From Aeromicrobium sp. Root236 (lineage in GTDB: Bacteria > Actinomycetota > Actinomycetes > Propionibacteriales > Nocardioidaceae): DNA of 64,000 nt. This document shows, piece after piece, positions 15,351 through 22,301 of this stretch (its first letter is position 1; each line of letters opens with the position of its first letter). Both the position numbers and the translations under genes were made by a program. The notes under the pieces are model-generated. The model ran no database searches, was not told the DNA's origin, and was given only the letters and a program-made list of their open reading frames with translations. Where the stretch lies: assembly GCF_001428805.1 (NCBI RefSeq), contig NZ_LMIS01000001.1, forward strand, positions 2,674,452 to 2,738,451, written 5' to 3'.

Positions 15351-16694
15351 TCACATCGAGTGCATGTTTCCGCGTTTGGTCGCCTTGCGGACCGCGCGAG
15401 CCCGGAGCGGTCCGACGAGACGCGGGCCGGCGAGGCGCTGCTCCAGGCGCCGGGCCTCACGACGCAGCGGCTGCGCGACGTACTCACCGAGGATCACGCC
15501 GGCGGCGAGCGAGATCGCGATCGCCGCGGCGGTGATCATCTGCAGGATGCCGGTGTAGTCGTCGGCGCCGAGGAGCGACAGCCCGCGATAGATCGACAGG
15601 CCGGGCAGCAGCGGCACGATGCCGGACACGACGATCACGAGCGGCGGCACCTGCGCCCGGCCCGCGACCGTGTAGCTGACGAGGCCGATGAAGATCGCCG
15701 CGATCCCCGCCGGCCAGGCACGGCCGAGGTCGTTCTCGGACAGCACGAGGTAGATGCCCGACGCGATGCCGGCGATCGCGGCGATCGGCAGCAGCACGCG
15801 GCTCGGCGCGTACGCCGCGAAGGCGAACGCTCCCGCGCTGAGGGCGCCGCCGGCGACGACGAGTGGGAAGTGCGAGAGCCCTGCAGCGCCGGGGTCGAGG
15901 TTGATGTCGACGCCGACGAGCCGGCCGACCGTGAGGCCGCCGCTGACCCCCACGATGACGCCGACCGTCGAGATCATGACCTCGAGGATGCGGGCGACCG
16001 CCGTGACGTAGAAGTCCGTCAGCGCGTCCTGGATCGCACCGATGAACCCGAGACCCGCGAGCAGCATGACGATGCTCGCGGTGATCACGAGTGACGGGTC
16101 GGTGGAGATGTCTGCGGCTGAGGCGCCCACGGCCAGCAACGAGGCGAACAGCCCGCCGGCGACCTGGGCGTAGAAGAACGGCAGCCGGAGGCGCGACAGC
16201 CAGCGCTGCAGCACCTCGAGGCAGATCGCGGCGACCGCCGCGATCAGGACCACGACCCAGTCGCCGCCGATCAGCATCGCGACGCCGGCGCCGATCGCAC
16301 CCCAGCTCAACGTCACGGCCCACCGCGGCGTCCGGTGACCCGTCGAGGCGATCTGGGCGAGCCGGATGCGCGCCTCGTCGAGGTCGATCTCGTCCGACAG
16401 CAGGTCGCGCACGAGGTGGTCGACCCGCGTGAGGTCGTCGAAATCGGTCTCGCGCTGCTTCACGTGCCGTGTCGCCGTGACGGCCGGCTCGTCTGGCGCC
16501 GACTGGTAGCTCATGTGGACCGTCGTGAACGTGACGTCGACGAGGGCCTGCCGCAGGCCGAGGTGGTGCGCGATCGAGGACATCGTGGCGGTGACGTCGG
16601 CCGCGCCGGCGCCGTTGGCCAGGAGCATGTCGCCCACCCGCAGGGCGACGTCGAGCGTGCGCTGGATCTCACGTGTCTCGGTCACCCGTCCCAT
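15351..16694 (-). CDS. thrE: ThrE-type threonine/serine exporter family protein
   Basis: About 447 aa from ATG 16694 (GTG 16685 also possible). It has the single-chain ThrE layout: a soluble N-terminal domain with DMLLANGAGAADVTATM and TFTTVHMSY, then about ten helices, with PLLPGLSIYRGL near the C-terminus. In Corynebacterium ThrE exports Thr and Ser by proton antiport; the basic tail (RRLEQRLAGPRLV onwards) is cytosolic. Two-gene versions split these domains; here they are fused as in other actinobacteria. It diverges from the hydrolase gene with a ~40-base gap. Confidence 0.88.
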   Translation of the reverse strand: MGRVTETREIQRTLDVALRVGDMLLANGAGAADVTATMSSIAHHLGLRQALVDVTFTTVHMSYQSAPDEPAVTATRHVKQRETDFDDLTRVDHLVRDLLSDEIDLDEARIRLAQIASTGHRTPRWAVTLSWGAIGAGVAMLIGGDWVVVLIAAVAAICLEVLQRWLSRLRLPFFYAQVAGGLFASLLAVGASAADISTDPSLVITASIVMLLAGLGFIGAIQDALTDFYVTAVARILEVMISTVGVIVGVSGGLTVGRLVGVDINLDPGAAGLSHFPLVVAGGALSAGAFAFAAYAPSRVLLPIAAIAGIASGIYLVLSENDLGRAWPAGIAAIFIGLVSYTVAGRAQVPPLVIVVSGIVPLLPGLSIYRGLSLLGADDYTGILQMITAAAIAISLAAGVILGEYVAQPLRREARRLEQRLAGPRLVGPLRARAVRKATKRGNMHSM

Positions 16695-16734
16695 ACTGTT
16701 GGACCCGACGTCCGTGTCCAAACGAGGAGCGATA

Positions 16735-17721
16735 ATGACCGAGTGGATCCCCGACGAGCTGGGCGAGGGCTACGAGCAGCACACGATCCCGCTCGGTGCC
16801 GATCCCGACGGTGAGGGCCAGGTCGAGGCGACGCTGGTCCGCCGCGTGCCCGGCGAGGCGTACGAGTCGGCGGTGCTCTACGTCCACGGCTTCAGCGACT
16901 ACTTCTTCCAGCGCGAGCTCGCCGATTTCTTCGCCGAGCGGGGCTTCGCGTTCTACGCCCTCGACCTGCGCAAGTGCGGACGCTCCCGGCGCGAGGGGCA
17001 GACCGGGCACTACGTCTCCGACCTGGCGCTCTACGACGCCGAGCTCGAGCAGTCGCTCGCGATCATCCGCGAGGAGACCGGAGGCAAGCCGGTCGTGCTG
17101 TCGGCCCACTCGACGGGCGGCCTGATCCTGGCCCTGTGGCTCGACCGGCTCAACAAGCAGCCGGGTGGCAGCAAGGGCGCGGGCATCGCCGGGCTGGTGC
17201 TCAACAGCCCGTGGTTCGACCTGCAGGGTGCGCCGTGGATGCGTTCGGTCGGCACCAAGGCGATCGCCGCGGTGGCGCGGGTCAAGCCCAAGTCGATCAT
17301 CAAGCTGCCGCACACCGATGCGTACGGCAGCAGCCTGCACGTCAGCGCCAACGGCGAGTGGGACTTCAACACGGCGTTCAAGCCGCTCGAGGGGTTCCCC
17401 GTGTCGTACGGCTGGCTCACCGCGATCCGCCGCGGGCACGCGAAGCTGCACAAGGGGCTCGACGTCGGCGTGCCGTCGCTGGTGCTGCGCTCGACGCGCA
17501 CACGGTTCGCCCGGCGCTACAGCGAGGACGTGGCGACGGCCGACGCGGTCCTCGACGTCAAGCAGATCGCGCGGTGGTCCGGGTGCCTCGGCGACCAGGT
17601 CATGGTCGTGCCGATCGAGGACGCCAAGCACGACGTCTTCATCTCGCGGGAGGCGCCCCGCAAGGCGGCCTACGCCGCGGTCGACGACTGGCTCCGGGTC
17701 AAGCAGCTCGTCAGCTCGTGA
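16735..17721 (+). CDS. Alpha/beta hydrolase (serine aminopeptidase S33/lysophospholipase-like)
   Basis: 328 aa. VLYVHGFSDYFFQ holds the oxyanion HG motif, LSAHSTGGLIL the nucleophile elbow (Ser in HSTGG), and DAKHDVFIS the C-terminal catalytic His. Similar to monoacylglycerol lipase-like S33 proteins. A GAGGAG ribosome-binding site is spaced well from ATG 16735. No signal peptide, so cytosolic. Its stop overlaps the start of the VOC gene (GTGA), implying coupled translation. Substrate unknown. Confidence 0.87.
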   Translation: MTEWIPDELGEGYEQHTIPLGADPDGEGQVEATLVRRVPGEAYESAVLYVHGFSDYFFQRELADFFAERGFAFYALDLRKCGRSRREGQTGHYVSDLALYDAELEQSLAIIREETGGKPVVLSAHSTGGLILALWLDRLNKQPGGSKGAGIAGLVLNSPWFDLQGAPWMRSVGTKAIAAVARVKPKSIIKLPHTDAYGSSLHVSANGEWDFNTAFKPLEGFPVSYGWLTAIRRGHAKLHKGLDVGVPSLVLRSTRTRFARRYSEDVATADAVLDVKQIARWSGCLGDQVMVVPIEDAKHDVFISREAPRKAAYAAVDDWLRVKQLVSS

Positions 17722-18113
17722 GGCTTCACCACGTCCAGGTCGCCTGCCCGCCGGGTGGCGAGGGTGCCGCCCGCAGGTTCTACGTCGACGGGCTCGGCAT
17801 GACCGAGGTCGACAAGCCGGCCGACCTGGCCGGGCGCGGCGGCTGCTGGTTCCGGTCTGTCGCCGACGGGGTGGTGACGGCCGAGATCCATGTCGGCGTC
17901 GAGGCGGAGTTCGCGCCGGCCCGCAAGGCGCATCCCGCGCTGGTGCTGGACTCGGTCGCGGAGCTCGAGCAGCGAGCATCGACTGTGGTCGCAGCCGGCT
18001 TCGACGTGGACTGGTCCGAACGGGCCACGTTCGACGGGTTCGAGCGGTTCCACACCGCCGACGGCAACGGCAACCGGGTCGAGGTCATGGCTCCCCTCTC
18101 GCCGGCGGTATGA
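17718..18113 (+). CDS. VOC-family (glyoxalase/dioxygenase fold) protein
   Basis: 131 aa. RLHHVQVACPPGGE opens the first beta-alpha-beta unit, FYVDGLGM is the typical helix, and FHTADGNGNRVEVM carries the usual C-terminal Glu metal ligand. Single VOC domains dimerise; enzymes of the fold range from lyases to antibiotic-binding proteins, so no substrate is assigned. GTG start is coupled to the hydrolase. The last 29 bp overlap the 3' end of the convergent MFS gene. Confidence 0.85.
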   Translation: MRLHHVQVACPPGGEGAARRFYVDGLGMTEVDKPADLAGRGGCWFRSVADGVVTAEIHVGVEAEFAPARKAHPALVLDSVAELEQRASTVVAAGFDVDWSERATFDGFERFHTADGNGNRVEVMAPLSPAV

Positions 18114-19446
18114 GCAGCGCCGTTGCCGCCGCGGTGGCGACGAACAGCGCCGCCGTGGCGAGCCCGAGCGCGTGCATGCCGCCGACGAACGCGGCCGGTC
18201 GGGTGGCGGGACCGGCGACGGCGCCGTAGACCGCGATGCCGACCGCCCCGCCGGCCTGACGCGCGGTGTTGTTGACCCCTGAGGCGAGGCCGCTGCTGCC
18301 TTCGTCGACGGAGGCCACTGCTGCTGCGACGACGGCCGGTGTCAGGATCCCGAGGCCGACGCCCCACAGGAGGAGTGGAGGGAGCACCAGTGCGTACGTC
18401 GTGGTGCTCGCCCAGCCGCTGATCAGGGCCAAGCCTGCAGCGGCCGTCAGGAGCCCGGCGACCATGGGAGCCCGTGGGCCGAGGCGGCCCGTGAGCCGCC
18501 CGCTCAACGGCGCCAGGACGACCAAGGGGAGGAACAGCGGCAGCAGCGCGACGCCCGCCTCCAGCGCGCTGCGGTCCTGGACCGTCTGCAGGTACGCGGT
18601 CAGCAGGAACAGCATCCCGAGCGTGCCGAGGTTCATGATCCCGGCGACGCCGTTGGCGACGGCGAATGCGGGACGTCGCCACAGGCGAGGCGGCAGCATC
18701 GGGTGCGCACTGTGGAGCTCGGTCGCGACGAAGCCGGCGAGCGCGGCGACCGCGACAACGGCAGCGGTCAGCGCCAGCGGTCCGCCACCATGTCCCGCCT
18801 CGATCACCCCGAGGGTCGTGGCTGCGAGGGTGACGGCTCCCAGCGCCGTGCCCGCCCGGTCGAGCGGTGCGCCTGACCGCGGACCACCCGCCGGCACCAC
18901 GCGATGCGCCACGACCAACGCGACCAGGACGATCGGGATGTTGACGGCGAAGATCGCTCGCCAGCCGCCCACCTCGACGAGGACGCCGCCGAGCAGCGGT
19001 CCGGCCGGGAGGGCGAGGCTGCCGATGCCGGCCCATACGCCGATCACACGCGCCTGGGCCTGCCTGACCGGGTATGACTCGGCGATCACCGCGAGCGTGC
19101 CGGGCAGCAGCAGCGCGGCCCCTACGCCTTGGGCGACGCGGGACCCGACGAGCCACGGGGTCGCCGGTGCCACCGTGCAGGCGACCGACGCGAGGCCGAA
19201 CACCGACAGCCCGGCGAGCACGACCCGGCGATGACCGAGCCGGTCGCCGACGACACCGCTGGTCAGCAGGAGCGAGGCGAACGCCACGGCGTACCCGTCG
19301 ACCACCCATTGCAGCCCGGCGACGCTGGTGCCGAGGTCGGCTCCGAGCCGCGGCAGGGCGACGTTGACGATCGTCACGTCGAGCAGCACCAGGAAGTAGC
19401 CGACACACATCACGACGAGGACGAGGCGCGGGGATCGTTCCGTCAT
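18085..19446 (-). CDS. MFS exporter, DHA2-like
   Basis: 453 aa with about 14 helices. LDVTIVNVALPRLGADL is the DHA2 family signature, SGVVGDRLGHRRVVL is motif A, GPLLGGVLVEVGGWR motif C, and ARQAGGAVGIAVYGAVAG sits late in the chain. GGAAGG precedes ATG 19446. It diverges from an ArsR-type regulator; a TTCCnnCGCGnnGGAA dyad lies between them. Likely a drug or metabolite exporter under that regulator. Its 3' end is antisense to the end of the VOC gene. Confidence 0.88.
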   Translation of the reverse strand: MTERSPRLVLVVMCVGYFLVLLDVTIVNVALPRLGADLGTSVAGLQWVVDGYAVAFASLLLTSGVVGDRLGHRRVVLAGLSVFGLASVACTVAPATPWLVGSRVAQGVGAALLLPGTLAVIAESYPVRQAQARVIGVWAGIGSLALPAGPLLGGVLVEVGGWRAIFAVNIPIVLVALVVAHRVVPAGGPRSGAPLDRAGTALGAVTLAATTLGVIEAGHGGGPLALTAAVVAVAALAGFVATELHSAHPMLPPRLWRRPAFAVANGVAGIMNLGTLGMLFLLTAYLQTVQDRSALEAGVALLPLFLPLVVLAPLSGRLTGRLGPRAPMVAGLLTAAAGLALISGWASTTTYALVLPPLLLWGVGLGILTPAVVAAAVASVDEGSSGLASGVNNTARQAGGAVGIAVYGAVAGPATRPAAFVGGMHALGLATAALFVATAAATALLIPPARGEP

Positions 19447-19471
19447 GCCTTCCATCGTTGCCCGCCGACAC

Positions 19472-19487
19472 TTCCGTCGCGGTGGAA
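19472..19487. promoter_or_regulatory. Candidate operator between MFS and ArsR-type genes
   Basis: TTCCGTCGCGGTGGAA is symmetric except at two inner base pairs per side (TTCCnnCGCGnnGGAA). It is the only clear dyad in the 65-bp divergent region. Confidence 0.4.
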
Positions 19488-19511
19488 ACATCGCGGGGGC
19501 ACGATGGACAG

Positions 19512-20282
19512 ATGGAGACCTCGACCACCGTCCACCGCGGCGACGCCGACGTCGCACACGTCGCGGCCCTGTTCGCCGATCCGACCCGGGCGCGGGTGCT
19601 GGTCGCGTTGGCCGACGGGCGGTCGCTGCCCGCCGGTGTGCTCGCGACCGAGGCGGGCGTGTCGGCCCAGGCGGCCAGCGCCCAGCTCGCCCGGTTGCGC
19701 GACAACGGGCTGATCGACGTCGAGCAGTCGGGGCGGCACCGCTACTACCGGCTCGCCTCCGACCAGGTCGCCACGATCCTCGAGGCGCTCGCCGTGATCG
19801 CGCCGACGGAGCCGGTCCGCTCCCTGCGCGAGGGCACGCGCGCAGCGGCGCTGCGACGAGCGCGCACCTGCTACGACCACCTGGCCGGCCGCCTCGGCTG
19901 CGCTGTGACCGCCGCGCTGCTGGAGCGCGGCGCGCTGGTGCGGACTGATGAACGTACGACGACCGAGCGCCGGCCGGACGACCGGCTGTCCTCGCGGGTC
20001 ACCGATGCGCCGTACGAGCTGGGGCCCGCTGCGACTGACGTGCTGACGTCGCTGGGCCTCCCGCCCGACACCGCCAGCGCGGCCGGCGCGCGACCGCTGC
20101 TGCGGTTCTGCGTCGACTGGAGCGAGCAACGGCATCACCTCGGCGGCCGGCTGGGGGCTGACCTCCTGACGCAGTTCCTGTCGGCGGGCTGGGTGGCTCG
20201 CCGGCCGCGCCACCGGGCGGTCGACCTCACCGACCTCGGTGCGGATCGCCTGAAGGCGCTGATCGGCGTCGAGATCTCCTGA
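19512..20282 (+). CDS. ArsR-family winged-helix regulator with long C-terminal extension
   Basis: 256 aa. The HTH domain is at residues 10-90: ADPTRARVLVALADGRSLPA, AGVSAQAASAQLARLRDNGL and the wing QSGRHRYYRLAS. This is about twice the size of classical ArsR; the C-terminal part (FCVDWSEQRHHLGGRLGADL near residue 200) is conserved in the longer actinobacterial group and has no Cys metal site. A role in drug response rather than metal sensing is suggested by the divergent MFS exporter. ATG 19512 is chosen because upstream codons lack HTH similarity. Confidence 0.83.
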   Translation: METSTTVHRGDADVAHVAALFADPTRARVLVALADGRSLPAGVLATEAGVSAQAASAQLARLRDNGLIDVEQSGRHRYYRLASDQVATILEALAVIAPTEPVRSLREGTRAAALRRARTCYDHLAGRLGCAVTAALLERGALVRTDERTTTERRPDDRLSSRVTDAPYELGPAATDVLTSLGLPPDTASAAGARPLLRFCVDWSEQRHHLGGRLGADLLTQFLSAGWVARRPRHRAVDLTDLGADRLKALIGVEIS

Positions 20283-20332
20283 GGTCGCGGGCCGGGCCCG
20301 ATCGGGCCGTAGGCGATGTCGTCCGGGGTGGT

Positions 20333-20338
20333 TAGGCT
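20333..20338 (+). promoter_or_regulatory. -10 hexamer of dnaX, leaderless arrangement
   Basis: TAGGCT lies exactly seven bases before GTG 20346, so transcription should start at or next to the initiation codon. No Shine-Dalgarno is present. Confidence 0.5.
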
Positions 20339-20345
20339 CTACTCC

Positions 20346-22301
20346 GTGGATGCCCCCCTTGCCCTCTATCGCCGCTATCGGCCGGAGACGTTCGCCGAGG
20401 TGATCGGGCAGGATCACGTGACCGAGCCGCTGCGCCACGCGCTGGCCGCCAACCGGGTCAATCACGCCTACCTGTTCTCCGGGCCTCGAGGCTGCGGCAA
20501 GACCACCAGCGCCCGCATCCTGGCACGCGCGCTCAACTGCGAGAAGGCGCCGATCGCCGACCCGTGCGGCGAGTGCCAGAGCTGCCGTGACCTGGCCCGC
20601 GGCGGACCGGGCAGCATCGACGTCATCGAGATCGACGCGGCCAGCCACGGCGGTGTCGACGACGCGCGTGACCTGCGCGAGCGCGCGTTCTTCGCCCCGG
20701 TCAACAGCCGCTACAAGGTCTACATCATCGACGAGGCGCACATGGTCTCGCCGCAGGGCTTCAACGCGCTGCTCAAGCTCGTCGAGGAGCCGCCGCCGCA
20801 CCTCCGGTTCATCTTCGCCACGACCGAGCCCGACAAGGTCATCGGCACGATCCGCTCGCGCACGCACCACTACCCGTTCCGGCTGGTGCCGCCCAAGACC
20901 CTCGGCGACTACCTCATGCAGCTGTGCGAGGCCGAGCATGTCGCGCTCCAGCCCAACGCGCTGCCCCTGGTCGTACGCGCGGGGCAGGGCTCGGTCCGCG
21001 ACACCCTCAGTGTGCTCGACCAGCTGCTGGGCGGCGCCGGTCCGGAGGGCGTGACCTACGACCTCGCGGTCCAACTGCTCGGCTACACCCCTGACTCGCT
21101 GCTCGACGAAGTCGTCGACGCGTTCGCCGCGAGCGACGGCTCGACCGTCTTCGGCGTGGTCGACAAGGTCATCGAGTCGGGCCAGGACCCGCGCCGGTTC
21201 GCCGAGGACCTGCTGCAGCGGCTGCGCGACCTCGTGATCGTCGCCGCGGTGCCCGATGCGCTGTCCAAGGGACTGCTCGACGTGCCCGGCGACCGGGCGG
21301 AGCGACTGCTGAGCCAGGCCAGCAACTTCGGCCCCTCGGAGCTCACCCGCGCCGCCGACATCGTCAACGCCGCGCTGATCGAGTTCCGCGGGGCCACGGC
21401 GCCGCGGCTGCTGCTCGAGCTGATGTGCGCCCGCATCCTCGTGCCGGGGTCCGACAACTCGGCGCAGGGATTCCAGGCCCGGCTCGACCGCCTGGAGCGC
21501 CGGCTGTCGATCGACGGCGGCGCCGCCCCGGCTCCTGTCGCTCCGGCTGCACCGCCGGCCTCGGCTGCTCCGCCCGCTCCGGCTGCTCCGGCGGCACCCG
21601 TCGAATCCCCGGCACCCCAGGTCGTTGCTCCCGTCGCCGAGCCCGTCGACACGGCACCGGCGCCGGTCGCCGAACCCGTCGCCGAGGCACCCGCCCCGGT
21701 CGCCGAGCCCGAATCCGTCGAACCCGCACCGGCCACCCAGCCCGTCGCCGTGGAACCCGCGACGGATCCGGTGCCGGCAACCGGCAACCTCACGATCGCG
21801 GACGTACGCCGGCTGTGGCCCGAGATCCTCGACAAGATCCGCGATCTGCGGCGCTTCGCCTGGGTCATGCTCAGCCAGAACGCCCAGGTCACCGGCCTCG
21901 ACGGGTCGACCCTGACGATCGCCCTGGTCAACGCCGGTGCCCGTGACTCGTTCATCAACAGCCGGTCCGAGGAGTACGTCCAGCAGGCGCTGCACGCCGT
22001 GCTCGGCGTCACCTGGAAGATCGAGGCGATCGTCGACCCGAGCGCCCGCCCCGGCGCCGGCAGCTCCGACGAGCCGGCGTCGGCCGACCCGGCGCCCGCA
22101 GCGACCCCCCGCAAGGGTGTCTCGGCGCCCGAGTCCGTACGCGAGGCGCTGCGCGACCCGGTCACCCCCGAGGCCCGCGAGGATCCCGACGCCTCGGCCA
22201 CCCGCGACGACCCCGTCGTGGACCACGAGGAGATCGACCCCGAGGACCTCTTGAGCCGGGAGCTGGGGGCGCACGTCATTGACGAGTCCCGCCACGACTG
22301 A
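20346..22301 (+). CDS. dnaX: DNA polymerase III subunits gamma and tau
   Basis: 651 aa. ALYRRYRPETFAEVIGQDHV opens the clamp-loader AAA+ domain; Walker A is SGPRGCGKTTSARI, the zinc site is CEKAPIADPCGECQSC, Walker B is VYIIDEAHMVS, with sensor 1 ATTEPDKVIGTI. Domain III follows to about residue 375, then an Ala/Pro-rich linker, a conserved C-terminal block from ~480 (LTIADVRRLWPEIL) and an acidic tail. It loads the beta clamp and organises the replisome. GTG 20346 has no Shine-Dalgarno and a TAGGCT seven bases upstream. Its end overlaps the pab fusion by 23 bp. Confidence 0.95.
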   Translation: MDAPLALYRRYRPETFAEVIGQDHVTEPLRHALAANRVNHAYLFSGPRGCGKTTSARILARALNCEKAPIADPCGECQSCRDLARGGPGSIDVIEIDAASHGGVDDARDLRERAFFAPVNSRYKVYIIDEAHMVSPQGFNALLKLVEEPPPHLRFIFATTEPDKVIGTIRSRTHHYPFRLVPPKTLGDYLMQLCEAEHVALQPNALPLVVRAGQGSVRDTLSVLDQLLGGAGPEGVTYDLAVQLLGYTPDSLLDEVVDAFAASDGSTVFGVVDKVIESGQDPRRFAEDLLQRLRDLVIVAAVPDALSKGLLDVPGDRAERLLSQASNFGPSELTRAADIVNAALIEFRGATAPRLLLELMCARILVPGSDNSAQGFQARLDRLERRLSIDGGAAPAPVAPAAPPASAAPPAPAAPAAPVESPAPQVVAPVAEPVDTAPAPVAEPVAEAPAPVAEPESVEPAPATQPVAVEPATDPVPATGNLTIADVRRLWPEILDKIRDLRRFAWVMLSQNAQVTGLDGSTLTIALVNAGARDSFINSRSEEYVQQALHAVLGVTWKIEAIVDPSARPGAGSSDEPASADPAPAATPRKGVSAPESVREALRDPVTPEAREDPDASATRDDPVVDHEEIDPEDLLSRELGAHVIDESRHD

